A DNA stretch of 64,000 nt from Tupaia tana. Taxonomy: Eukaryota > Chordata > Mammalia > Scandentia > Tupaiidae. Shown here in pieces: positions 9,930 through 23,800 of this stretch. The notes beneath the pieces were generated by a model. That model was not told the DNA's origin and did not search any database. It saw only the letters and a list, made by a program, of their open reading frames with translations. Where the stretch lies: NCBI GenBank assembly GCA_026018925.1, contig JAKSZU010000016.1, forward strand, positions 53,650,496 to 53,714,495. Direction: 5' to 3'. The position numbers and the translations under genes are program-made. Each line of letters opens with the position of its first letter. The first letter of the stretch is position 1.

Positions 9930-11791
9930 CTGAAAATAGACCAAATTTAAGTCTGGTTAGTAACTGAGGGAGTTACATATTTTTTGAAATCTGAGCTAAT
10001 AATGGTTTGTTCAAAAATAATACAACCAACTCAAACTCCAGCTGGAAAATGAACGCCAGGATGTAATGTTAACTAACATTCAACATATTTCCTAAAACAC
10101 TGATATTTCTTTAAAAGATACTGTTCAGAAAATGAAGGGGGAAAAAAAAATCAGCCAAGAAGAAAATTCTTATAAAATATATGTCTGAATATCTGATAAG
10201 GGACTTCTATCCAAAATATATAAAGAACTCTCAAAACTCAATAATAAGGGCTGGCTCCATGACACAGTGGTTAAGTGTGGTGCAGAGGAAGCTGGATCTC
10301 ACATGGCTGCACAGGGTTCAAGTCCTGCCCTTGGCAGTTTACACGCTGGGCGTGCACCTGTGCCCAGGATCTGGATGGGATGAAGAACTGTAAGAAAAAG
10401 GACTGCAGCAGGACCAGGCCATGTTGTGGGATGTTTATGTGCACACATGCGTGTGCTCTCTCTCTCTCATGTGCCCTCTGGCATTTAAACAACAAAACCC
10501 AACAGGAAAACAAACAACCTAATTAAAAAATGGTAGATTTGAAGAGAGGCCTCATGAATGACTATGGATGGCAAAAAAAAAAGAAAAAAAAGAAAGAAAA
10601 GAAAAAGTACTTGACAACATTAGCTGTTAAGGAAATGCATGTTAAAGCCACAAAGAGATACCATTATGCACCTATTAGAATGACTTACAAAACTCAACCG
10701 AGCATTCCACGTGTGGGTTAGCATGTGGATCACCTTGGAATGCCCACACTGCTGGAAAGAATACTGCAAAATACTACCGCCACTTTGGAAAACAGTTCGG
10801 CAGTTCCTTACAAAGTTATATTCCTGGGAATTTACCTGAGAAAAATAAAAACTTCCTGCCTGTATTCACACTAGTTCATGTATGTATCTGTTCATAGCAG
10901 CTTTACTCATAGTCACCAAGAACTGGAAGCTCAAACGTCCTTCAATCGGCAGAAGACTAATCATGGTACATCCATAAAACGGAAAACTATGAACCCACTG
11001 ATAAACGGAAGAGCACACACAAATCTGAAAGGGGTCAAGGTAAGTAAGAGAAGTCACACTCAAATGGCTAAGTCTCGGTCACATGGTGGCACAATGGTAA
11101 CGCTATGGACCCACAAGAGAAAGGTCCTGAGTTCACATCCCAGCAGTTCCCTGAGCATGCCAGGTATGCCCATTATCAGGCTAGCTGACACTGGAGACGA
11201 ATCATGGTGTGAGAACCTGTCTTGTGACATAAATAAATAAGCTTAAAAAAAGAAAAGAAAAAAAAAAGCTAGGTCAACCTGTGGCCCAGTGGTTAAGGAA
11301 GCAGATCCCACATGGCAACCACACAGTTCAAGTCCTGGCTATGCCAACTTGAAAAACACACTGCGGGGACCAGCAATTAGCGTAATGGCTATGTTGCTGG
11401 ACTCCCATGTAGTCGACCGCAGTTCGCATCCCGAACCTAGTGGCTTAAAACTCACACTGGGTGCATGTGCGTGTATGCCCAAGATCCCGAGAGGAAAATG
11501 GAGGAGAAGGGATTACGGTGTGGCCATCCCTCCCTGGGGGGTGATTTCTCGCTTTCTATCTCTCTGTCTCTGTCTGGTGAGTGCACGCGCCCTATAGAAA
11601 AACTTCTTAAAAAAAAACCAAAATAAAAACACTGGGTATGTGTGCATGCAAGCCCCAAAAAATTCTCAGAGGAGAGAGAAATGGAGACAGGATCACCGTG
11701 TGATCCACTCCACTGAGGGGTACTTTTTGCCAATCCCACTTTCTCTCTCTCTGGTGAGCACATATGCCTCCCTGGAGTGTGTATGCATGCG

Positions 11792-11836
<45 letters not shown>

Positions 11837-14800
11837 CTAAGTTCTAAATGATTTCATTTATGATAATCTGGAAAACTCTGTTCCTCAAACACAACGTATC
11901 AGTGGTTCCTGGGGGGAGGGAGAGAAGCTAACCGCCAAGGGCACTTGAGTTCTACTGGGGTAAGACTATTTTATCTTGATTATGGTGGCATTTACATGAC
12001 TGAATGCTTTTGTCAGCAGAATGTACCTAAAAGGCTGCATTTTACTCTATGTAAATTATTCCTGAATTGATCTGACCTTAAGATGAATACAGAAATAAGA
12101 TCTCTACTAAGAGTCATCCCAAGGGGCACTGGTCACTGAGTGAGTGAGACAAACTCAGCTCTCAGGACAGGCAGCCACCCTCTGGCCATCGCGTACACTG
12201 AGCACCTTCTAGGGGACAGGCCGTGAGCAACACAAAGAAAGCCACGTGGTGGCCCACGCTCTGAAGACACACGCATTTCTTTACATGCTCTCACTGACCT
12301 TAATAAACTCCAGTTTCAAGTACTCTGCCATCTGGAAAGTTTTACACACTCGGAAAATGTTGCCAATGATATCTTCTGGTGAATAGCCCAGATGCCACAG
12401 GTGAGCAAGGATCTAGACAAAAGAAGACACAATGAGGCCATTTAAACACTTCAAACTACAAGGAGACGGGGAAATGAAGTCAAGCCCACACTAGTATCAG
12501 CCGATCACACCCACGGGAGCAGACAGCTGGCCCCAGACAACCCAGGTTTTGAGATCACCTGCACGCACGGAGCTGCTGGTAGGTCACTTAGCAACCTCAG
12601 TTTGTCACACTCTCCAAGATCTTGTGAGTACTTTAAGTGACTTTCTCAGCAGGCAGAGATCTTGCTGCAAGTTTTTTTGTTGTTGTTGTTGTTTTTTTTT
12701 TTTTTGAGAGATTTTGCTATAAGGCACATGCACTCATTAAAGAGACAAGAGAGAAAGTAAGAAATACCCCCAAGAGGAACATGGCCATGCTGCAATCCCT
12801 TCTCCTCCATTCTCTCTCAGGATTTTGGACACACATGTACGAGTCTGGCCTGTGTTTCAAGCTAGCAGGTCCAGAACTCAAACTATGGTCAACACGTGAG
12901 AGTTCAGGACCTTAGCCACTATACCACCTGCTGGCCCCAACCTACAAGATGGTCCACTACCATGCCCACACAATGTCATTACTCCAGCTCTGAATTCGTT
13001 TTATTGATCAGCCCATTACATACCAGAGTGGAGGAAGCAGAACCTAGTCACTAACTCTCCTAGTCACTGGCGTCACGACACAGCCCCGGCAGTACCTGCA
13101 CTGAGTGATCCCCAGGGGGACGCGATGATGGCAACCCTCTCAGCCTGCTGCCTTCTCACCACCCACCCACCCACCCTGTCCAGACTGTTAGGTCTGACGG
13201 CAGTCCTCTCTGCCCTCGCTCCCTCAGTGACCCAGCCTTAAGGCCTGGGCCTCTGCCTCAGCTTCCCTGTCTCGCACTCCAATTTCCCATTAGGTTGAAC
13301 CCTGCCCTAAATCTGTTCAACTTCCAACCCAGTTTGTTGAGGGGCAGGGGCAAGGGCAAGGGCAAGGGGAACCTAGGATCAGAACAATGGCCTTGAAGCT
13401 CACCACTGCTCCGTGTGACTTGGGGTCATCCGAACCCTAGTGGTGTCTGTGGGACCTTGAAGCTCACCACCGCTCCATGTGACCTGAGGTCACCCAAACC
13501 CAACTGTGTTTGTTGGAACATGCAGCCAGACCCAGGTCCTATCATCACTCAGGCTAGAACTCCCCCAGGGTTCCTCCTGTCCTAGTTGACTGGGGACCGC
13601 TGGATCCCAGAATGTTTGCTGCCATGTTCCGTAGGAGGATGGAGGAGGATGTCTCCCCCTGCTAGAGGATGATGGCTTCACGAGAAAAGGAATTGGGCTG
13701 GTCTTTCCTCACGTTCTAGGTTGACAATTTTCTCTTGCATAGGATATAATTAAAGACACGATTTTGAATTCTGGGTTTACAACTTTTTTTTTAAGGCTTT
13801 CACTTTAGGGTGTGTAAGCTCACTAGAGAAGAGAGACAGAGAAAGCGAGAAATCACCCCCGGGGGATGGCCACACTACAACCCCTTCTCCATCCTCCTCC
13901 TGGGATCATGGACACACATACACATGTGCCTAGCATGAGGTTTCAAACCACCAGGTCTGGGACTCAAACCGCCTTCGGCCATGTGGGAGTCCAGAGACAT
14001 AACCGTGATGCCATCTGCTGGTCCCCACCCCCCGCCCGGGATCGACAACTTTTAAACTGTGGTTCAGGGCTAGGAATGCAGTCTCTGAAACATGGCTTCC
14101 TCATCTGCTAAGTGCACCCAACTCCTAGCTTGATTTCAGAGCGAGGCAAAGCGAGGCACGTGAAGTCCTTGCCCGAGGAGGACTCCCTCTGCCCTGGCCA
14201 AGAACTGCAAGTTTTCTCCTGAATCAGGAGGGGCAGGAGCTAACCTTGTAGGCCTCGTCAATGTTGGCGCTCACACAGTGCTGGATCATCTCCTTCACCA
14301 GCAGGGGGTGGGGCTCGTCGCAGACCTGAGAATCCAAGAAGAAAGGCCCGTCAGCTGAGGTTTTGGAGGGTCCATCTGAGGTGGCCCCACTGGACCAGTT
14401 CATTGTTTTCATCAAAATCTCTAGCCAGAAAACAATCTGGGAACATCTGGGGCCAGACAGTGGTGCAGCAATAAAGCCCAATGCCCTACGAGGCTGACCC
14501 GCACAGGAGGGCCTGGTTCACACCTGGAGACCTCCCGGAGAACACGAAGCACGCGCATGCCTGTGATGCGGAGCTGGCTGACGCTGGATGTGGGCATGAC
14601 ATCAAGGTCCTGTGGAGTGTGCTATCTTTCTCTCTTGCTCATGGAAGAAATAAGTGAATAAACTTACAGGGAAAAAAAAAAGTTTGCAAATGCCCCGTCA
14701 CCACCAAAGAAGTCACTAAATAGAAAAGCTTCCAACAGCATGATTGCAAATTCCTCAAACACAAGACAAATGAATAAGAATCATGAGCCAACAAAGAGTC

Positions 14801-17800
14801 TTTGGTCAGAGGCAGTTGTGCAGGCAGGAACCCATTTAAAAACTGGGAGGTCCAGCAGGTGGCATGGTGGTTAAAGGTGCTGGACTCCCACACGGCTGAC
14901 TGCAGTTCAAGTCCTGGACCTGGTGGCTTGCTTTCTCACTTTCTCTGTCTCTGATGAAATGGGAAAATAATAATTATTAAAGTTAAGTAAAATAATTCTT
15001 TAAAAAGAAAAAAAACTGGAGGTCCAAAAAGAAGAGACCAGCAGTTGGTGTAATGGCTATGTCACTGGACTCCCATATATTCGACTATGGTTCCAGTCCC
15101 AGACCCGGTGGCTTAAACTCATACTGGGCGTGTGTGCATGTGTGCCCAAGATCCCAAGAGGAGATGGGATTGCAGCGTGGCCATCCCTCCTGGGTGGGGA
15201 TTTCTCGCTTTCTGTCTCTCTGTCTCTTTCTTTCTGGTGAGCGCACATGCCCTATAGCAAAAATCTCTCAAACAAACAAAAAAAGAACTGGAAGGTCACT
15301 TGATCAGTCTCCCCCACTAGCGTGGGAACTGGCTTTCCCTGCGCAGGCCCCCAGCCTCGGCACAATGACCCGAAGAGGGGTCCCACTATCCAGCAGGTGG
15401 TCAGTGCTGGGCAGCTGCCTCCCTGCAGTGCCTCCCAGGGGCCATAGGTCCTGCGCTCTGGTGCAGTGTCGGCCTCTGAATCTTCTAGAGCGCGTTCTGA
15501 CATCTCAAGATGACACCTAGGCCTGCCCTTGGCTCATCTATCTGGCTGAGGTCAAAGCCGTGGTGCCTGGAGCCCTCAATGCCTGCTCTCTGAGAAACGG
15601 GACTTTACACTATCAGTACTATGTAAGTTTCCCTTTCCTAAGTGTCCTTGAAAATACATTCATTGCTAAGGTCTGGACTGATGCATTTACCAGGGCTCTC
15701 ATCCACAAACCTAGTAAGAAAGAGCTACAGAATGAAAGTTTGGGCAGCCTACCCAAGTTCTACCCCCGAATAAGGAGGAAATTAGTCTCCAAAACACTGA
15801 GTTGTCGGGATGTGGTAGCCAGTCTTCAAAAGAACACCCCCAAATAAAATGCTTTGTCAAATGTGGGAGAGTTAGACCTTTTTCTTTGCCAGGCTCTGAG
15901 GAGGTTTGCTGGGCCTAAGGCCATGGAAGCACCAGGGTGGGTCAGAGGGCTGCCAGGGGAACATAGCTCTCCCTGGTGTTCCCGCCTGCTGTTCAGCAGC
16001 TGAATGGGCCCAGGCCAGCCCCCGAGTCCATTTCCTCGCCCACAAAGTGCTGAGAAGAACATGTCTGAGCAGGGAAGTTTTGGGGATCAAATTCGTATCT
16101 GAAAGCCCCAGCACTGGGCCTGATGCACTGCTGTCCTTCCACACACACATGGGGTGACCTCCCCACGTCCCTCCCAACTCTCCGTGTGATAGTGAAGGCG
16201 GCAACAGGGAAGAGGCATGCCCCCGCCCCGCACTCTCCTCCCTCGACAGCGGCCAAATGCACACCCCCTTCGCGCTTTAGCACAGCCCTGCTCCTACTCC
16301 AGCGACCGAGGCAGAGGACAGGCAGAGGACGCTGCCTCCATAAACAGCTTCTGTACCTTGAACACGTTCTCACTGTTAATAAAGCCAAATCCCGAGAAGG
16401 TGGACTGCAGGTTGTTCAGTGCCTGAGGAGGAACGAAAGCACACAAGGGAGACTTTCACACCTGTGCCCTCCCCACCCCTTCCTCCTAGAGGCCAAGAGA
16501 GGCAGCCCTGGCCCCCGGCCTGCCCTCAGGAGGCCCTGTAGGGTGCTGGCCCCCCCATCCCCCCATAAGGGCAGCACAGGCCCAGGAGACCCACGCGCAC
16601 CTGCCTCATGTCTCCCTGGGCGGTGAAGATAATGGCTTCGAGGCCGTCGTCCGTGTACTGCACATTCTCCTTCTCGATCACATTCATCAGCCTGGCGAGG
16701 ATCTGGGCGTCGGTCAGCTTTGTGTAGCGGAGGACTGCGCAGCGGGACTGGATGGGCTCTGACGAGAGGTGAGGAGTGAGGCTTCCCTGGCTGGCACCGC
16801 CCTGTTAGTTCTCTGGCTACCGGGATGCAGCTGCGCGGGCCAGTCCTCCTGGCCAGCAGGTGCTCCAGAGGGACTTGGTAAATAGGGTCAAGTGTCAAAA
16901 ACACCAACAAGTAAGCAAGGACAGAGGCCTCAGCCAGCACTGCCCAGGATAACCTTGGCAAGCCACGGCCTCCAGAAGGGGGAAGAGTCCTCCAGGACAG
17001 ACACATCCATGTGCCACCAGCCCTCAGGTGACTCAGCGCAGCCCGGGTGGCCTTGGGAATCATAGCACGTGTGGCGGGGGGCACTTCAGTCAGGGTGGGG
17101 CAGGTTGGGACACCTCCCAGGAGATTCTGTCACATGTATTATTAATAACTGCTGGGGCTGAGAGCCGCCGGGCAGACAGATGCAGAACTCTGGAACTTTC
17201 CTCCACTGCTGCCTCAGACTGCTGCAATAGCCTCCCCACGGTGCCCAAGTCCCAGTCTGCTCATCCTCTGAATCTCCCTCTGCGCGGGCACCACACCGGC
17301 CTTCTCCATCTGTCACCTTTTCCTGCAAAAGTCCCTTCGGAAGCCCCCAAACACTAACTCTCCAATACAGCCCAGCTTCTTCTGGTCTGCAGAGTCCTCT
17401 CCTGGTCTATGAACCTCATCGTCCCCTCACCTAAGCCCAGGGCTGGCACCTTACTCCCGGGAACAGGCCGACGCAGCCCTTTCTCGGTGGGTTCTTCCCA
17501 GCGAGGGCGTCCTCTTTTCAGTGTCTTCCCATTCAGTCTTTCAGAGCTCCCAAACCCGCCCCCTCACGCGATGGCCTGATCAGCCAGGAAGAAGCAGCCT
17601 CTCTCTCTTTTGTTCTCACTCTCCACTTCAAAGAACACCTGTTCCTGCCAATCTAGAAGATTTACAAAAAATCAGCCGGTCACCTCCATAGGCACTGGGG
17701 ATGCCATAGATTAATATTTTTAAAAATAAATTTTGTTAAATTTATTTTTTAAGAATTATTTATTTTATTTATATATTCTTAATTTGACCAGAGAGAAACA

Positions 17801-20800
17801 GAGAAAGAGGCTGCCAGATCCAGGACTTGAACCATGGTCAGCCATGTGGGAGCCTAGCACCTTAAGCACCATGCCATCTGCCGGCCCCAAATTTTGTCAT
17901 ATTTATTTTTACTTTTCGTAAGAAGGCGTGTGTGCCCACTGGAAAGAGACAGGGAGAGAGAGAGAGAGAGAAAGCACCCTCCATAGGAGCTAGCCATGCT
18001 GTAATCCTTCTTCCACTTATTCCTCCTTTCAAAATTTTGAGCACACAAGCACATGTACCTGGCATATTTCTCCAGCCACCAGATCTAGGACTTGGACCAC
18101 TCAGTTGGCCAGGTGGGACTCAGCCACCTTAGCCACCACACCACTGGCTGGCCCACTGTGGATGGATAGTCTGACCAGCTCTGGCCCTTCAGCACACAGG
18201 TACGCCATCACAGAAAGGCACAGTGCCACCAGAGGGTCATAGGACCAGCTCAATAAGGGGCAGACACACTTCACAGAAGAGCAGAGTTCTGAGCTGGGTC
18301 CTCAAGGGTGCATGTCCCAGCCTGGGAAGGCAGGAGGAACAGCACATGTGGAGGCAAGAGTGAGAAAGGGGCACAGGGTCTGGTGAGACCCCACGAGGCT
18401 GCAGTGCAGAGAGAGAAGATGGGGCTTGGGCAAGTGAGATCTGCGTGCCAGTCTGGGGCAGCCACTGTGCATACAGTGGGAGACGACTGAAGGGGCAGAC
18501 TTGTCCTCAGGTGACTCTGACAGCCACCCGGTGAATTGGGTGAGAGAGAAGCATGGGGACACAGTACCCATCCAGGGGAGGAAGCATGAAGCCAGGCCCA
18601 GGCATGGGTAGGACGGGTGTTCCAGATACCACTGAGGTGGGCCGCCCTGGGATTCCATCTTGGTGAAGGGCTGGCCGTGGTGGACAGCAGAGGCGGCAGC
18701 CCTGGGCTGACTCGGGCCTGCTGACGTGGGCACTGTCCTCTCCTCTGTGTGCGAGCACCTGGGAGACAGGGACCGAGCTGCAGCTAGAGCTGCTGCCACA
18801 GTGCAGAGCATGCATGTCACACCCATACCTGGCACAGGGCAGGCGCTCCATCCACAAAACATACTCTGTGTCTAGCGGGAGGAGGAGCCTAAAAGGAGCA
18901 GCTGTCCTTGGTGTTCATCCACGTCAACTCACCCAAAATCAGGACACTCTCCAATGAACCCTGACTTACATATTTACTTATAGTACACTTAGAGACTGGA
19001 GGTTTTTTTTTTTTTGGGGGGGGGGAGAGGTTTTTGCTATAGGGTACATGCGCTCGCCAAAGAGAGACAGAAAGCGAGAAATCACCCTCCAGGGGGGATG
19101 GCCACGCTGCAACCCCTTCTCCTCCATTTTCCTCTCAGGATCTTGTGCATGCACATACACGCACCAGGCATGAGTTTAAGCCACCGGGTCCAGGACTCAA
19201 ACCGCGATCGACTACATGGGAGTCCAGTGACATAATCATTACGCCAACTGCTGGTCCCAATACATTTTTGAAGAATTTCATTACGTGTCTACTACAGCCC
19301 TGCAGAAAGCAAAAACCACCAGCATGCTGAATGTATCACAAAAGTGAGCTCCCTGAAAAGGGAGGCAGAGCTTCCTTCACCAACAATGGCAGTCCCACAT
19401 CACTGACCAAACTCATGTGTGCACAGCCTTTGGCCAGCTGCACGCAGGGTGGCAGCCGCATGTATTAAGGCCACCGCTGCCCTCGAGGAGTGGTCATTCA
19501 CTGGGGAGGGACACTGGCTACACACAGCCGCCAATCAAGAACTCTGAACGCACTTCCTCCCTTACAACACTGATGTCTTGAGGGTGGAGAATATTTCTCG
19601 CTAACTCCGGCTGTTCACCATAAGCACGATGCCTGACACCTACTGAGAGCACTGTAAGCGCTTGTCAACGGCCGAATAACTTAATGAGCAGCGCAATGGC
19701 TGTGTGAGAAAGGTAAAAGTATGTGAAGGGTTCCTGACAGTACTGACAGCCCCACTGAGGCTAGGAATCGTGACCCTGTGGGGATCGCGTGTGGAGTGTG
19801 CTTGTCTGTCAGAGTGCACAGCCTGGGTGCAGAAAGGGACAGCAAGCGAGGAGCTCACACAGTTGGGGCTAGCAGGGCAGCCTGACTCAAAGACAGTGGG
19901 ACAAGATGCTCTGATAATCTGGAGAGAGAACAGCTGGGCCGAGGGGCCATCTACAGCAGAAAGGGAAGGCCGTGAAACCCACCCGAGATGGGAGGGCTCG
20001 ATGCAGGGAGGAAGGAGACAGACAGGAAGGGAGGCACCAGAAGGACAAATACCAAGGTCAGAGACTGGACGAAGTGCAAGCCTCAAGGTGGGCAATTCCT
20101 AGCTGTTCAAATAAAGCCAGCTGTCTGTCTGTGCCACACGACTCAGAGCACACAGAGCGTACAAGAGTATCAGGTCATCCAAAAAGTCATGGCGCAGCTA
20201 TGCATAGAGCAACATACAAAAATGTATCGTGGCTTTTCTGACAACTCAGCATGTATTTGGAGGACCGTTCCTCTGGCCGAATGGTTAAGGGAACTGGATC
20301 CCACATGGTAAACTGCATGGTTCAAATCCCAGCTCTGGGGGCTTAAAACAAACTCCAAATGCATACGTGCTCAATATCCCAACAGGATAGAGAAAGGGAT
20401 AGAAGCGATGGTGTGAGCACACTCTACTGGAGGTGCTTTCTCCCTCCCTCACTCTGCCTCTCGCTGCTGAGCACACATGCCCTCTGGGTGTAACAAAAGT
20501 AGAGTATATTTGGAAAGGAACAGTAATGAAGATGACAACAACATACAGAGGGAATCAAAATGTCACATGTGCCCACAACAGTGAAAGAAACACAACAGTG
20601 AAAGAGTTACAGTCCTGAGGCTCCAACCCAATTCTTCCACATGCTGAGTGGCTCTGGGCAAACTACTCAACCCCCTAATCTTCAGTTTTCTCCTTCCTAA
20701 TGTGAAGCTAATAAAACTGCCTTGTAGAATTACATGAGTAAATTAAGAAGTTGACTATAATTCAAAACATCATGGTAGGGGACCAGCAGTGGCATGGTGG

Positions 20801-23800
20801 TTAAGGCACTGGACAATCCCATATGGCCGACCATGGTTTGAGTCCCAGACCTGGTGGCTTGCTTTCTCACTTTCTCTCTCTGTCTCTCTCTGGTCAAATT
20901 AAAATAAATGAAATAAATAAACCTTAAAAACAAAACACATCCTGGTATACATAAATATATGTAATTTTAATTTATCAATTTAAAAAATTAAATTCAAATA
21001 AAAGTTATGTAATCGTTGGCCCAGGGTAGACAATCAGAAAGTACCTACTCTGGGGCCAGATGGTGGCACAGCAATAAAGCACGGTGGTCTGTAAGGCAAT
21101 CCTAGAGCAGAGGGTTCCCAGTTCAAGCCTGGAGACCTGCCTCAGTACACTGAGCATGTGCTTGCCCATGATCCAGGGCTGAATGAAGCTGGGGGCAGGT
21201 CATGGTGTCAAGACTCTGCTGGGCCCCGCCCCCTGCCTCTCTTCCTCAAGTAAAAAATAAATGAATAAACTTCAAAATATTCCTTCCCCTGGCTCAGTCA
21301 CAGTGGCACCAGCAGAAGGGTATCACTGTGCAATGGCTCAGGGACATGGGAGGCTGGGGCAGGGGTTCACGACATGGCAAGACCCTGTCAAAAACACTCA
21401 TCTTTCTCTTTCTCCCTCTTGTGTTCTCTCCCTTATGAATATGAAGAAAAAGTCCCAAGCCAGCAGGTGGCACAGAGGTCAAGGTGGCTGGATTCCATGT
21501 GGCAAACTGCATGGCTCATGTCCTGGACCTGGAGGCTACTCTTCTGCTGCTTGAGCCCAGGTGAACGCCATGTGGACCCAGCCACCCAGGGCTCACACTC
21601 ACCTATGATTTTATCCGAAGCGTTACAAGCAAGAGCAAAGCGAGTCGTTTTGGAGTAGATTTCCATGGTTCTCCTCAAGGCTTGCTGGGCTCCATCAGTC
21701 ATGCTGAGAAGAAAAGCACAAGGTGATGGTTTGCAACTGGGACCCAGGGCCTGCTGGTCACAAACCTCTCCCTGTACAATAACCCAGGACAGAGAGCACG
21801 TACAACGCCCTAGGCAGGGGGCTCGGAATTAAGTGGCCATCCTACCACGGCTAAAACCCAGAAGCTACTCTCTCAAAGATCACTCAAACTGTATTTAGCA
21901 CCTTCAGCACACAAAGACAATCCTTAAGTGAAATTCACAAAATTCAGGGCCAGCAGGTGGCGTGGTGGTTAAGGACACTCAGCTCCCACGTGGCCGACAG
22001 CAGTTCAAGTCCTGGCCTGGAGGCTTGTTTTCTCACTCCCCCCACCCCCGACTATGTCCCTCTCTGGTCAAATTAAAATAAATAAATAAAGTCAAATTAA
22101 AAAAAAAGAAAGAAATTCACAAACTCCACAGTGACTGCAATCACATTTGAAGAACCTGGTCTCTGCAGTTCTCCATAATATAAAATTCAAGAGAAGGGCC
22201 ATAATATTGGCTGCCAACTTTTCTAATAAAATCTTGGAGACCAGGACTGGTAGGTGGTATGGTGGTTAAGGCACTGGGCTCCCACATGGCTGACTGCGGT
22301 TCTAATCTTAGGCCTGGTGGCTTGTACTTTCTCTCTCTCACTCTGTTCCTCTCTGGTCAAATTAAAATAAATACATAAAGTTAAATAAAATAATTCTTTA
22401 AAGAAAAAAATAAAATAATTTGGGGCCCACAGGTGGTGTGGAGCTTAAGATCGCTGGATTCCCACACGGCCAACTGGTCTTGAGTCCCAGACCTGGTGGC
22501 TTGCTTTCTCACTTCCCCTCTCTCTCTCTCTCACACACTCTCTCACTCTCATTCTGTCTGTCCCTGTCTGGCCAAATAAATAGAAGTTAAATGAAATAAT
22601 TCTTTAAAAAATAAATAAAAATTTAAATAATAATAATAAAATTAAATACTTTTAAAAAATGTATTAGCAAATCCTTCATGAAAGTAAATTTTTCTTTGAC
22701 TTAAAAAAAAACCAGACTCAGAGACCAAGTGACTCAGAGACCAAGCTCAGAATATATTTGGCAAAGCACTTTACCTGTCTGCTTCATCCAGAATGATAAT
22801 CTTATGTCGACCTCTGGGAAGGGTGACTTTCTGCTGGGCAAACATTTTGATTTTATTCCTCACAACATCAATGCCCCTGAAACAATAAACCAGGATTTCT
22901 GTGTTACCTGAGACAAATTTAGTTACCTTCACAAGGACTTTCAAACCTTCAGTATATCAACAGTAACTGTGGGACCCAATTTTAGTTTATTAGTTTCTTT
23001 TTGGGCAATTCTAACTATAAGGATTAATATTCTATAACGTCTATTTTTTGGAGGTCTTCCAAAGAACAAAGAAAACATTTAATTTTTTTAATAGAATAAA
23101 ACTCACTTTAGCAGATGGTGTAATGATTACATCACTGACTCCCACATGGCTGACCATGGTTCAAGTCCCAGACCTGGAGGCTTGAAACTCATGCTGGACA
23201 TGTGTCTGTGCATGCCCAAAATCCCAAAAGGAGAACAGATAAGGGACTGTAGCATGCCCATCCCCCCGGAGGTGATTTCTTACCTTCTCTCTATCTCTCT
23301 GGCAAGTGCATGTGCCTTATAACAAAAATCTCTCTAAAAAAACTCGCTTTATCTTTTGATTACCATATGGGTCCACAGGGACCCTTTAATGATCTAAGAT
23401 GTGGTTTTAATTTGTTATAGGGCGCGTGTGCTCACTGGAGACACAAAGACAGAGAGAAAGTGATAAAGCACTCTCCATTCACCTGCATTCTCCTCTTGAG
23501 GTTTTGGGCATGCACGCACACATGGAGCCTGCATGTTTTCCAGGCCACCGGGTTCAGGACTTAAACTGCAAAGGTGGGTGTGTGTGATCATGTGTGATCT
23601 TGCTGCTCTAACCACCCTGACATCTGGCTCGCTCACTAATAAATGTTTTGGGTCTTAATAATCTTTTTATATCTTGAAATAGCTTGTTATGTCATCATCC
23701 TTGTAACTGTATCATTATAATTCATCAGTTATTCCTCCTACCTCTGCTAAAAAGAATGAAGACAGAAAAGGAAAGACTGAGGGAACTGTCTAGGATGATA

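Larger units (their letters stand above)
10090..12095 (+). mobile_element. L1 (L1M-type) ORF2 end and 3' UTR, broken by SINEs
   Basis: ccaaaatatataaagaactc then ctaattaaaaaatgg is the end of L1 ORF2; 10620-11060 and 11833-12095 continue through the 3' UTR (atcagtggttcctggggg, atcttgattatggtgg). Three insertions split it. Opposite in orientation to RFC2 and just downstream of exon 10. Confidence 0.8.
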
